This document shows positions 15,668 to 24,083 of a stretch of DNA of 39,943 nucleotides, piece after piece. The DNA lies in assembly GCA_024742755.1 (NCBI GenBank), contig JANSXW010000052.1:1-39943 (forward strand). Reading direction: 5' to 3'. The notes below the pieces were generated by a model, which ran no database searches, was not told the origin of the DNA, and saw nothing but the letters and a program-made list of their open reading frames with translations. Origin of the DNA: a bacterium. Lineage in GTDB: Bacteria; Bacteroidota; Bacteroidia; Chitinophagales; Saprospiraceae. Every line of letters begins with the position of its first letter. The first letter of the stretch is position 1. A program made the position numbers and the translations under genes.

Positions 15668-16618
15668 CTACTGAAAAACCGCCTGTGAAACCGCCCGGAT
15701 CAGAAAGAAACCATCCTCGCCCTGCTTCTGATATAATGGCATTAGGATCAGCCCGTCCTCAACAGCTTCTATGGGGCCATTGCAATCGAAAGCAAGGATC
15801 TCTCCCTGTTTTACCTTTTGAAAATTCTTGTAATCCGGCACCATGCGGAACTGATCTCCGGGCTGTATGGAATGGGTGGTAATCAGCTCTGATACTTTGG
15901 GCAGGCCGCGGGCGTACTCAATGAGCAGCGCATCGTGGCGGTTCTCCACATCCTCAGAGCGGACACACCCTACTGTACGCATACAGTTGATAATGGCTGC
16001 GATGGCCCGGTTCACAGACAGGGTCTCCTCATGCTGGCCTGACTCAAAACAGACCGTAGTGGTTTCTATACCGATATTTTCCGTATTGAAATAATGCAGG
16101 GTCGTACCCTGAATGCCTTCCAGCAAGCCGGTGATCACCGGGGCGTGGAGCTCAACGGCGATATTCACACTCTTAGGATCGTCGGTAGCAATAGAGAAAA
16201 TGCCCCCGTAGGCCGTAGTGGTGTGGAGGTCGAGGACGATCACTTCATCGGGCTGATAGTCCTGGATTTCCTCCATAACGGCGGTATGCAGCTCCAGGAT
16301 TTCGAGTTCCTCGTGGCGGAGCTGACTGACCGGGGTATTCAAAATCCTTCTCACCTGTTCTGGCCGCCACTGCCGGTTGAGGTCCCGGTCGAGAAAGCGT
16401 ACACCGTTTTCAATAGCCCGAAGGTTGCCTTTAAACCCTACGATGCGGCCCCGGAAACGGAAATCAGGGTTCGATTCCGGCTCTAGCTCCAGTAATTTAA
16501 AAAGAATGCTAAGCGCCTGAATACCAGCCGGCTCATTGCCGTGCATGCCTCCGAAACAAATTAAAAGCGGCCCTTTTTCCTGGCCGGTATGCCTTCCTAT
16601 TAATCGCTTTTCCTTCAT
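15668..16618 (-). CDS. Succinylglutamate desuccinylase/aspartoacylase-family (M14-like) hydrolase
   Basis: This 316-residue protein carries the zinc-site motifs of the aspartoacylase/succinylglutamate desuccinylase family: CFGGMHGNEPAG (ligands H26 and E29) and the third ligand His in VIVLDLHTTTAYGG (near 132). The substrate-binding block LDRDLNRQW is present, and a Glu in CFESGQHEE resembles the catalytic region. These enzymes remove acyl groups from N-acyl amino acids. The C-terminal ~90 residues form the small beta domain typical of the family. The gene is on its own strand unit between the ABC exporter and a GNAT gene. The actual N-acyl substrate is unknown. Confidence 0.88.
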   Translation of the reverse strand: MKEKRLIGRHTGQEKGPLLICFGGMHGNEPAGIQALSILFKLLELEPESNPDFRFRGRIVGFKGNLRAIENGVRFLDRDLNRQWRPEQVRRILNTPVSQLRHEELEILELHTAVMEEIQDYQPDEVIVLDLHTTTAYGGIFSIATDDPKSVNIAVELHAPVITGLLEGIQGTTLHYFNTENIGIETTTVCFESGQHEETLSVNRAIAAIINCMRTVGCVRSEDVENRHDALLIEYARGLPKVSELITTHSIQPGDQFRMVPDYKNFQKVKQGEILAFDCNGPIEAVEDGLILMPLYQKQGEDGFFLIRAVSQAVFQ

Positions 16619-16741
16619 GACTCCTTATCTCGTGGTTCGCTGAAGGCAGGCGTGCTGCCCACCGGTCGGTCCATTTTGCCAATATACGAGAGTTCGCTAA
16701 AAAAAGGAAGCGGGCCAGGAAGGGCTTCACAGATTACTGTT

Positions 16742-17209
16742 TCAGGAAGCCACCGCCGGAGAAGATTTAGGATTGGGGAGGCGGAGCTCCAGGTACTGTG
16801 CTTTAAAGCCGAGCTTCTGATAAATGGCCAGGGCCGGGTTGTCGGATTTGACGTGCATAGCGATATCACCGTCCGCATATTTGATGCCCTGATCAATCAG
16901 CTGCTTTACAAAAGCCTCCTTTCTGCGGTAACTGTCTTCCACGGTTACAAAAACAAAGATATTTTTAGGGTTATAGGCTTCCATGCCGGTACGATTGGCA
17001 ATGATGACACCGACAATCTGCTGCTGATGCCGGGCTACCAGTACAAAACCGCCGAAGGAAGGTTTGAGCTTCATAGCATACTCTACTGCTTCCCGGATAC
17101 TGTCACCCTCACTATGCCCCTCCTGCTCCATAAGGAAGCGGACCACCTGACTTTTCTCCATCGGGCTCATACCTGAAAAGGCATCGTACAACTGATACTG
17201 ATAATCCAT
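16742..17209 (-). CDS. GNAT-family N-acetyltransferase
   Basis: This 155-residue protein has the GNAT order: a helical start, a strand with GGFVLVARHQQQIVGVIIANR, and motif A with IFVFVTVEDSYRRKEAFVKQL. The latter stands where the acetyl-CoA pyrophosphate loop (Q/RxxGxG/A) should be and is modified to YRRKEAF. The C-terminal motif DNPALAIYQKLGFKAQYLEL is the classical motif B end. The altered loop is common in divergent members. The acceptor (small molecule or protein) is unknown. It lies 123 bases upstream of the M14 gene on the same strand and may be cotranscribed. Confidence 0.85.
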   Translation of the reverse strand: MDYQYQLYDAFSGMSPMEKSQVVRFLMEQEGHSEGDSIREAVEYAMKLKPSFGGFVLVARHQQQIVGVIIANRTGMEAYNPKNIFVFVTVEDSYRRKEAFVKQLIDQGIKYADGDIAMHVKSDNPALAIYQKLGFKAQYLELRLPNPKSSPAVAS

Positions 17210-17763
17210 TTTAAATCGTCTTTTCGCTCTCTCAAAGCAGTAAAAAAATAACTGTTAAACCTGTTTTCCTGGAGCCGACCGATGCATAACGCAAAGATCA
17301 GGCGTTAGATTGCCGACCGTTCACGAGTGTTGGTTCAACCGGGGCTGCTGACCTGACTACGGGGATATCTCCGCTAAAAGGCCATTAGGAATAAAGGCTT
17401 CGCTAAAAAAGGGATTATAGTCTTGCTTGAAGTTTTTGGGAAAGTGTTTGCAAGCTATTAAGCCTGCATCACTAATCAGTGCTCTGTTTGGGGCTCCGTT
17501 GAGGAGCATATAGAGTAGATAGTTAGGCTATGTTCAGGGATGCTTCAATTTGACAGAGGCGCCCGTCAGCCGTTTCGCTGCCTGAACAGGCAGGGCTTTG
17601 GGCAAAAACCGGTGTCAAATCAGGTAAACAGAGTGTTGATCATAAAGTGAAGTTTTGTCGCTCTAAGAACGAACAGTAGACAAGTTAAAGATTATCTTTA
17701 GCATTTCAAATTTTCGGCTCACTTCTTTCTGATTTTCAGCAGAGTATCACAACAAACAATAAT
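17210..17763. other. Long intergenic region without a protein gene
   Basis: There are 554 bases between divergent genes with no convincing coding frame. It contains a TATCTTTA box at 17693-17700 (plus strand), which could be the promoter of the subtilase gene. Small hairpins are present, for example GCTCC-GTTGA-GGAGC near 17500, and the nested stem-loop at 17548-17620 is listed separately. Confidence 0.5.
17548..17620. ncRNA. Nested stem-loop, candidate structured RNA
   Basis: An outer 8-bp inverted repeat, ATTTGACA (17548-17555) and TGTCAAAT (17613-17620), encloses a perfect inner hairpin CTGCCTG-AA-CAGGCAG (17578-17593). Strand and function are unknown; it matches no riboswitch or RNA family that I recognise. 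Confidence 0.25.
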
Positions 17764-19548
17764 ATGAAAGCGATTTTAAGCCTCCTTATCCCTGCCCTCA
17801 GCCTTTTCCTGCTGCTTCCGGCCTCCCCTCCCACTCCATGGCAGGACAAAGTGGAGCCCGCGCTGATGACCGCACTGCAACGCGATGGCTATGCCTCTTT
17901 CCTTGTCTTGTTTGAGCAGCAGGCTGATGTATCCGCCGCACGTCAGCAGGGCAGTAAAGTGCAAATGGGCACTTACGTCTTTGAGCGTACCCGTACGGTA
18001 GCCGCTGCAGCGCAAAAATCAGCCATCGGGCTGCTCCGGGCAGAGCAGGCGCCTTACCGGAGCTTTCACATCGTCAATGCCATTCAGGCCAAAGGAGACC
18101 TAGCGCTGGTAGAGGCCCTCGCTGGCTTACCGGAAGTCAGGGCTATCCAACCCAACCCAACGGTAGCGGTAGACCTGCTGCCCGAAGCGCGCGAACAACA
18201 AGCCATTGATTTCCGGGAAGGCGTGGAATGGGGCCTTGCTGCCATCGGTGCGGATCAGGTGTGGAATATGGGCTTCACTGGTCAGGGCGTGGTTGTAGGC
18301 GGGCAGGATACCGGCTACGAATGGGACCACCCCGCTCTCAAAGAGAGCTACCGCGGATGGGACGATACGCTTTCCCAGGCAGACCACAACTACAACTGGC
18401 ACGACGCCATACACGAAATTGATTCCATGAACGGCCCGCCCTACATCGCCGAAGCCAACCCCTGCGGATTGAGCAGCCTTGTACCCTGCGACGACCACAA
18501 CCACGGCACCCACACGATGGGCACGATGACCGGCACGGTCAGCGATGAAGGCAAAAGCATAGGCGTGGCGCCGGGTGCCAAATGGATTGCCTGCCGCAAT
18601 ATGGAGCGCGGCTACGGCAGCCCGGCCTCCTACATCGAATGCTTTGAGTGGTTCCTGGCCCCCACAGACCTAAACGGGGAAAACCCAGACCCATCCAAAG
18701 CCCCCCACGTTATTGCCAACTCCTGGAGCTGCCCGGAGATTGAAGGTTGTACGCCAGCCAATTTTGAGACCATGCAGATTGCGGTGGACCACCTCAAAGC
18801 AGCCGGTGTGGTAGTGGTCGTTTCTGCGGGCAACAGCGGCAGCCAATGCCACACGGTGAGCACCCCTGCCGCTATTTTTGAGAACAGCTTTACCGTTGGG
18901 GCTACCCGTCAGACCGATACGATTGCCAATTTCAGCAGCCGGGGCACCGTCACCGTGGACAGCAGCAACCGGCTGAAGCCAAATATTGCCGCACCGGGCG
19001 TAGGCGTGCGCTCCAGCATTAGGAACGGGGGCTTTGCCACCTTCTCGGGTACGAGTATGGCGGGCCCTCACGTAGCCGGCGCCGTTGCCCTGCTGATTTC
19101 TGCCAATCCGGAACTGGCCGGGCAGGTGGAAGCCATTGAGGAGCTGCTGGAAAGTACAGCCCGCCCCATGCGCAGCGATCAGGACTGCGGCGGTGTATCT
19201 GGCATGGAAGTGCCCAATGCGGTCTACGGCTATGGCCGGATGGACATCCTGGCTGCCGTACAGGAAACGGTGAGCACTTCCAGTCAGGCAACCATCCCAA
19301 CGGCACAAGCTTTGCACGCCGCCCCTAACCCGGCACGGGAAACGGTGCTGCTGACGAGCGTTATGCCCCCTGCCGCTCCGGCAACAGTTCAGTGGTTCGA
19401 TGCCCAAGGCCGCCTTATTAAAACAGTGAACTGGCCTGCAATGACTACACAATTGGAAGTGGATATCCGCGATTTGCCGAAAGGCGTTTATATCGTTCAA
19501 GCCCGGATGGGCAGGGCGCTTTTCAGCACGCGGGTAGTAAGGCAATAG
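17764..19548 (+). CDS. Secreted subtilisin-family (S8) serine protease with T9SS sorting domain
   Basis: This is a 594-residue protein. A signal peptide (cleaved near residue 20) is followed by a propeptide of ~120 residues of the inhibitor I9 type (FHIVNAIQAKGDLALVEALA). The S8 catalytic domain carries the triad D182 (GGQDTGYEWDHP), H247 (DDHNHGTHTMGT) and S431 (FSGTSMAGPHVAG); the oxyanion Asn lies in VSAGNSGSQC. A C-terminal T9SS type A domain follows (residues ~510-594: HAAPNPARETVLL, then LPKGVYIVQ and RVVRQ). It should be exported through the outer membrane and matured by propeptide removal. Two Cys pairs in the catalytic domain suggest disulfides. It is likely an extracellular nutrient-scavenging protease. 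Confidence 0.93.
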   Translation: MKAILSLLIPALSLFLLLPASPPTPWQDKVEPALMTALQRDGYASFLVLFEQQADVSAARQQGSKVQMGTYVFERTRTVAAAAQKSAIGLLRAEQAPYRSFHIVNAIQAKGDLALVEALAGLPEVRAIQPNPTVAVDLLPEAREQQAIDFREGVEWGLAAIGADQVWNMGFTGQGVVVGGQDTGYEWDHPALKESYRGWDDTLSQADHNYNWHDAIHEIDSMNGPPYIAEANPCGLSSLVPCDDHNHGTHTMGTMTGTVSDEGKSIGVAPGAKWIACRNMERGYGSPASYIECFEWFLAPTDLNGENPDPSKAPHVIANSWSCPEIEGCTPANFETMQIAVDHLKAAGVVVVVSAGNSGSQCHTVSTPAAIFENSFTVGATRQTDTIANFSSRGTVTVDSSNRLKPNIAAPGVGVRSSIRNGGFATFSGTSMAGPHVAGAVALLISANPELAGQVEAIEELLESTARPMRSDQDCGGVSGMEVPNAVYGYGRMDILAAVQETVSTSSQATIPTAQALHAAPNPARETVLLTSVMPPAAPATVQWFDAQGRLIKTVNWPAMTTQLEVDIRDLPKGVYIVQARMGRALFSTRVVRQ

Positions 19549-19550
19549 GA

Positions 19551-19583
19551 TTTGGCAGGGTGTCAGGAAAGTTATTACCTTTG
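19551..19583 (+). promoter_or_regulatory. Bacteroidota-type promoter of trhO
   Basis: TTTG at 19551-19554 and TACCTTTG at 19576-19583 match both consensus elements (TTTG and TAnnTTTG) with a 21-base spacer. It begins 3 bases after the subtilase stop codon. Transcription would start near 19590, giving a leader of about 105 bases. Confidence 0.7.
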
Positions 19584-19589
19584 CACCCG

Positions 19590-19694
19590 CAAAAAATCAG
19601 GAGCTACCTGGTTTTGAGCATAGTATGGTTAGCAGCCGGGAGTGATCCCAGCAAGCCTGCAACTTGTGATTCGTTAACGTACTAACAAAACAAC
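19590..19694 (+). promoter_or_regulatory. Long 5' leader of trhO with small hairpins
   Basis: The leader contains CAGG-AGCTA-CCTG (19598-19610) and GGGA-GTGA-TCCC (near 19638-19649), surrounded by AGC/GCAAG-rich segments. It is longer than a simple leader in this window. I do not recognise a known riboswitch, so the annotation is only of a possible structured leader. Confidence 0.3.
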
Positions 19695-20741
19695 ATGCCG
19701 ATATTACACAACCGCGTCAACAACGACGAGCTAAAGCGTCGTATGCTGGAGAGTGACGAGGCGCGCGTCACCCTGTCTTTTTACCAATACCACAACCTGG
19801 AGGACCCGAAGCAGTTCCGCAACGAGCTCTTCGTGCGCTGGAGCAGCCTGGGCGTCTTTGGCCGCATCTACGTGGCGAAAGAGGGCATCAACGGGCAGAT
19901 TTCTGTGCCGGAGTCCAAATTTGAAGCCTTCAAAGCGGATATGTACAGCATTCCCTGGCTGAACGGGGTGCGCCTGAACATTGCCGTAGACGATGACGGC
20001 AAGTCCTTCTACAAGCTTAAGATCAAGGTACGCGACAAAATCGTAGCCGATGGGCTGGACGATGACAGCTTTGATGTGACCAAGCGCGGCAGCCACCTGA
20101 GCGCCGAGGAAGTCAATGCGCTGATGGACGATCCGGACACGGTGGTAGTCGATATGCGCAATCATTACGAAAGCGAAGTCGGTTACTTTGAAGGCGCGAT
20201 CCGGCCGGATGTGGAGACCTTCCGCGAAGCCCTCCCGCTGGTGGAGGACATGCTGGAGGACCAAAAAGACAAGCCGATCATCATGTACTGCACTGGTGGC
20301 ATCCGCTGCGAGAAAGCAAGCGCGTATTACCTGCACAGAGGCTTCCAAAAAGTGCACATGATCGATGGCGGCATCATTGAGTACGCCCGTCAGTGCGATC
20401 AGAAAGGGCTGCCGAAGAAATTCATCGGCAAAAACTTCGTCTTTGATGAGCGCATGGGCGAGCGGATCACCAATGATGTGATTTCCCGCTGCCATCAGTG
20501 CGGTGCCCCCTGCGACACGCATGTCAACTGTGCGAATGACGCCTGCCATATCCTATTTATTCAGTGCCCAAACTGCGCCGAGCAGTATAATGCCTGCTGT
20601 TCAAAGGCCTGCGATGACTTTAAGGCATTGCCCGAAGCGGAGCGGGAAGCCCTGAAAGGCAAGGTGGAGTTCAACGGCACCAAGTTTGGGAAAGGCCGGT
20701 ATAAAGCCCTGCGCAAGGACGAGCCCCTCGATGTAAGCTAA
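19695..20741 (+). CDS. trhO: tRNA uridine(34) hydroxylase (rhodanese-like)
   Basis: This 348-residue protein has the full TrhO/YceA architecture. An N-terminal acylphosphatase-like domain holds [20 protein letters not shown] and GQISVP. A rhodanese domain (~130-230) carries the catalytic Cys199 in [16 protein letters not shown], and the Cys-rich C-terminal region includes [20 protein letters not shown] and SKAC. TrhO makes 5-hydroxyuridine at the wobble position of certain tRNAs, using oxygen and prephenate-related chemistry in other bacteria. The protein is full length. It has its own promoter and a leader of about 105 bases, and it is followed after 69 bases by a large mechanosensitive channel gene on the same strand. 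Confidence 0.93.
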   Translation: MPILHNRVNNDELKRRMLESDEARVTLSFYQYHNLEDPKQFRNELFVRWSSLGVFGRIYVAKEGINGQISVPESKFEAFKADMYSIPWLNGVRLNIAVDDDGKSFYKLKIKVRDKIVADGLDDDSFDVTKRGSHLSAEEVNALMDDPDTVVVDMRNHYESEVGYFEGAIRPDVETFREALPLVEDMLEDQKDKPIIMYCTGGIRCEKASAYYLHRGFQKVHMIDGGIIEYARQCDQKGLPKKFIGKNFVFDERMGERITNDVISRCHQCGAPCDTHVNCANDACHILFIQCPNCAEQYNACCSKACDDFKALPEAEREALKGKVEFNGTKFGKGRYKALRKDEPLDVS

Positions 20742-20810
20742 GCTGGCAAACATCTGCCTGCTTCATACCTTTTAGAGGAAATAGCTGGCCGCTATTCCAA
20801 AATTACTGGT

Positions 20811-22511
20811 ATGAAGACCCTGATAAAGCCACTGTATTTTCTTGTATTCCTGCTCGGCACTTCCTTCCCGGGCAGGGCTCAGATTCCTGTGGACAGTACG
20901 CAGGCCAGGGCAGAATACCAGGAAGCCCGGTCTCAGATTCAGGGGTATAACAGTGCCTTTTACCCGCTCAGCGCCCTCAACACCGGTCTGCCCGAGCGGC
21001 CGCCCGGCGTGAATTTGCAGACGCCCCGAGCCTGCCTGGAACACTTTGTCCGGGCCTGCCGGGAAGAGGCATTCCGCGAGGCGGCTCATGCGTTGAACTT
21101 CAACCTGATGCCCGCAGCACAGCAGCAGGAAGTGGCAGAAGCCCGGGCACGGGAGCTGTTTTACATTCTGTCCAAGAGTGTACGCATCGACTGGGATTTG
21201 CTTTCTGATCGCCCGGACGGGCAGATTAATCAGGGGATAACCGCGCAGCAAGCGGTGACCGGCAAGCCGCTGCGCAGCATCAATTTTGGCAGCCTTGACC
21301 TGAACGGGCAGCCCCTGCCCCTGCGCATTCAGCGGGTGCGGGTAGAGGAGCAATCCCCGGTATGGGTGGTCTCTGCCAATACTGTTGAAAACATCATACC
21401 GCTGTACAAAGCCTATGGCCCCAGCCCGCTGGCGCAGCGCATCCCGGCCTGGGCCAAAACGGAAATCATCGGAATTGCCTGGTGGAAGATCATCGGGCTG
21501 GCCATTCTGATCACCCTTTGCCTTTTGATCGCCCGGTTGAGCCAGTACCTGATCAACACCGCCGTCAGGCGCTCTGAACAAACGTGGGCCAATGAGCTGG
21601 GCGAGAAAATGGGGCAGCCGGCCGCACTGGCCATCAGCGCCCTGCTCTTCTACGCTGGCATGAAGCAAGTCCTGTCCATTTCCGGCACCTGGTCACCTTA
21701 CCTCTACGCCCTTCTGCTGATTGTAGTGATTGGTTCCATCACCTGGCTTCTGATGCGCACCATTGACTACCTCATGGACCGGGTGGCAGAACGGAAGGTA
21801 GGCGACATCACCAATGAGGAAAACCTGGAGTCCAAGCGGTACCTTACCATGATCTCCGTTGCGCGAAAGGTAATTGCCTTCGTTGTGATTGTCCTGGGCA
21901 TTGGTGCGGTCGTTTCTCAGTTCCCTTCTCTGCAAAACCTCGGCTTGTCCTTGTTTGCTTCCGCTGGTATTGCGACTGTCATTCTGGGTATTGCCGCGCA
22001 GGCAACGCTGGGCAACATCATTGCCGGGCTGCAGATTGCCTTTACCAAGCCGGTACGTATTGGGGACTGGGTATTGTTTGAGGGGGAGTACGGAACTGTG
22101 GAAGACATACGTTTCACCTACCTGGTCATCAACACCTGGGACAAGCGCCGCGTGGTGGTCCCCCTCCGGTACTTCATCACCCACCCTTTTGAAAACTGGA
22201 CCATGTACGATGCGCATTTGCTCAAACCCATTGTGCTGCACGCCGACTATAAAATTGATGTCAACCTGGTGCGCAATAAGTTTGCCGAGCTGCTGCGCGC
22301 TGCCGACGCCTACGATGAAGCACTGCCCCCAAAAGTACAGGTGGTGGACAGCTCTAAGGAAGCTATTGTGATCCGGGCGTTGTGCAGTGCTAAGAATGCA
22401 CCGGTAGCCTGGGATTTGCATTGCCAACTGCGGGAAGATATGGTCGCTTACATCGCCGAACTGGAAGCAGGCCAATACCTGGCCAAAGAACGGGTGAAGC
22501 TGCAGCACTGA
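20811..22511 (+). CDS. Large MscS-family mechanosensitive channel with periplasmic N-terminal domain
   Basis: This is a 566-residue protein, about twice the size of MscS. A signal peptide (MKTLIKPLYFLVFLLGTSFP, cut near GRA-Q) leads into ~190 residues of soluble, helical periplasmic domain. Membrane helices follow at about 222-245, 270-290, 296-318 and 345-370, then the pore helix region LFASAGIATVILGIAAQATL and the MscS beta domain (VRIGDWVLFEGEYGTVEDIRF). The C-terminal alpha/beta region ends KERVKLQH. The extra periplasmic domain may tune gating, which is inference. A TACCTTTT box lies at 20766-20773. With the 9482 gene this makes two MscS-type channels in the window. Confidence 0.9.
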   Translation: MKTLIKPLYFLVFLLGTSFPGRAQIPVDSTQARAEYQEARSQIQGYNSAFYPLSALNTGLPERPPGVNLQTPRACLEHFVRACREEAFREAAHALNFNLMPAAQQQEVAEARARELFYILSKSVRIDWDLLSDRPDGQINQGITAQQAVTGKPLRSINFGSLDLNGQPLPLRIQRVRVEEQSPVWVVSANTVENIIPLYKAYGPSPLAQRIPAWAKTEIIGIAWWKIIGLAILITLCLLIARLSQYLINTAVRRSEQTWANELGEKMGQPAALAISALLFYAGMKQVLSISGTWSPYLYALLLIVVIGSITWLLMRTIDYLMDRVAERKVGDITNEENLESKRYLTMISVARKVIAFVVIVLGIGAVVSQFPSLQNLGLSLFASAGIATVILGIAAQATLGNIIAGLQIAFTKPVRIGDWVLFEGEYGTVEDIRFTYLVINTWDKRRVVVPLRYFITHPFENWTMYDAHLLKPIVLHADYKIDVNLVRNKFAELLRAADAYDEALPPKVQVVDSSKEAIVIRALCSAKNAPVAWDLHCQLREDMVAYIAELEAGQYLAKERVKLQH

Positions 22512-22595
22512 AGCTATTTTTCATCTTTATCTTTAGGAAACAGCACTTGCCGGACTGGCAAAAATGCTTAATTTGATGGCTCACAAAAGAAGCCA

Positions 22596-23750
22596 ATGAG
22601 TATCAACGTCCGTTCCCGCCACCTCGAAGGTGCCGAAGTCGCCTGGTTCGCCCCGCTTTGCAATGGGGATGATGAATTTTTGAGCCGGCATGACTTCCGC
22701 TACAAAAGCAACTGGAGCAATACTTCCAACGTATTGCTGACTGCCGACCGGCTGGGCTACCGCAATATCCTTTGCCCCTCTTCCTATCAGGTGGGGCAGG
22801 ATGTGTGGACCTTCGCGAGCGCAGTCGCCCCCCTCACGCAGCAAATCAACATCCTGGGCGCCATCCGCTGCGGAGAGCTGCACCCGCCCATGCTGGCCCG
22901 CTCCATCGCTACGCTCGACCATATTCTGCGCGGAAGATTAACCATCAACATCATTTCCTCCAATATGCCGGGAGAGGAGCTGGAATCGGCCGCCCGCTAT
23001 CAGCGCTCCCGGGAGGTGATAGAAATCCTGAAGCAGTGCTGGACGCAGGACCATATCGACTTTAAAGGCGAGTTTTACAACCTACAGCTGCCTACTACCG
23101 AGCCGGTAAAGCCCTATCAGCAAAACGGCGGCCCGCTGCTCTACTTCGGCGGCTACTCCCCGCCCGGCGTAGACCTCTGCGCCGAGCACTGCGATGTCTA
23201 CCTGATGTGGCCGGAAACCGAAGACAAGCTGCAGCAGCTGATGCAAAATATGAGTGACAAAGCAGCCGGCTATGACCGGGAGGTCGACTTTGGCCTGCGC
23301 GTGCACGTCATTGTGCGGGAAACGGAGTCGGAAGCCCGTGCCGCCGCCCGCCGCCTCATGACTTATGTGGACGATCAGCGCGGGGAGGAAATCCGCCTGC
23401 GCGCACAGGATGGCAAATCCTACGGCGTTTCCCGCCAAACTGCCGTGCGTGAGCAAGCCGACGACGAAGGCTTTGTGGAGGACCATCTCTGGACCGGCAT
23501 TGGCCGGGCGCGCTCTGGCTGCGGCGCGGCTATCGTGGGTGATCCCGATCAAGTGCTTGCTAAAATTCAGCGGTACATGGATATGGGTATCAGGGCTTTC
23601 ATTTTTTCTGGTTACCCGCATCTGGATGAGTGCAACCTCTTCGGGCGCTACGTGCTGCCACGGATTAAGACGTTCTCTATGCCGGTGGTGCAGGGCAGGC
23701 AGCCGGCGGGGATGCCGGATACGCCGCTGGGGGGTGGGGTACGGGGGTGA
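22596..23750 (+). CDS. LLM-class flavin-dependent monooxygenase (alkanesulfonate monooxygenase-like)
   Basis: This 384-residue protein belongs to the bacterial luciferase-like (beta/alpha)8 family. Family features include [13 protein letters not shown] at the start, [20 protein letters not shown], and [39 protein letters not shown] and the C-terminal [32 protein letters not shown] are also present. Its length and motifs are close to SsuD, which uses FMNH2 and oxygen to release sulfite from alkanesulfonates. No ssu transporter genes or flavin reductase are adjacent, so the substrate is open. The last 20 residues are Gly/Arg-rich and look like a divergent tail. A TATCTTTA box at 22528-22535 could be its promoter. 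Confidence 0.88.
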   Translation: MSINVRSRHLEGAEVAWFAPLCNGDDEFLSRHDFRYKSNWSNTSNVLLTADRLGYRNILCPSSYQVGQDVWTFASAVAPLTQQINILGAIRCGELHPPMLARSIATLDHILRGRLTINIISSNMPGEELESAARYQRSREVIEILKQCWTQDHIDFKGEFYNLQLPTTEPVKPYQQNGGPLLYFGGYSPPGVDLCAEHCDVYLMWPETEDKLQQLMQNMSDKAAGYDREVDFGLRVHVIVRETESEARAAARRLMTYVDDQRGEEIRLRAQDGKSYGVSRQTAVREQADDEGFVEDHLWTGIGRARSGCGAAIVGDPDQVLAKIQRYMDMGIRAFIFSGYPHLDECNLFGRYVLPRIKTFSMPVVQGRQPAGMPDTPLGGGVRG

Positions 23751-23954
23751 TTTTACTGATGTACGGCCCCATAGGGGTCGACTATTAGTAAAAAACCGCT
23801 CCCATAATTTAATTGACGCTGTAGGTGTCACACTTACCGGAGAAAATAAGAGCTGATGCGACAATCTGGTTTGCGCCCCATATCGTTACTCTAGCAACTG
23901 ATTATACTCCTCTGATTCTTTCAGACGTAGCAAGGTGCCGACCTTGGCGTTTTA

Positions 23955-24022
23955 TGTAAAGAAATACCTGAAATCTTTACATTTGAAAGGGACTGTGTAA
24001 AGAAAAGGCTCTTTTCTTTACA
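23955..24022. repeat. Two identical-spacing dyads, TGTAAAGA-N11-TCTTTACA, 41 bp apart
   Basis: Half-site TGTAAAGA occurs at 23955-23962 and 23996-24003. Its inverse TCTTTACA occurs at 23974-23981 and 24015-24022. Both dyads span 27 bases with an 11-base spacer and are exactly 41 bp apart. The second extends to a perfect 13-bp arm (23995-24023). They end 61 bases before the symporter start and look like a duplicated operator. The rest of the 333-base gap (23751-24083) shows no gene. Confidence 0.6.
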
Positions 24023-24083
24023 CAACTGGCTATCTGAAAAAACAGAACCTAATTACTGTAATAAAAGTAACACCTACAACCCC

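Noticed and set aside
19598..19649. Known riboswitch (SAM, THF, cobalamin, preQ1 or fluoride) in the trhO leader
   Set aside because: None of the conserved core sequences of those classes is visible in the leader.
23991..24023. Intrinsic terminator of the flavin monooxygenase gene
   Set aside because: The 13-bp stem is strong, but no T run follows it, it is over 240 bases after the stop, and it forms half of a duplicated dyad.
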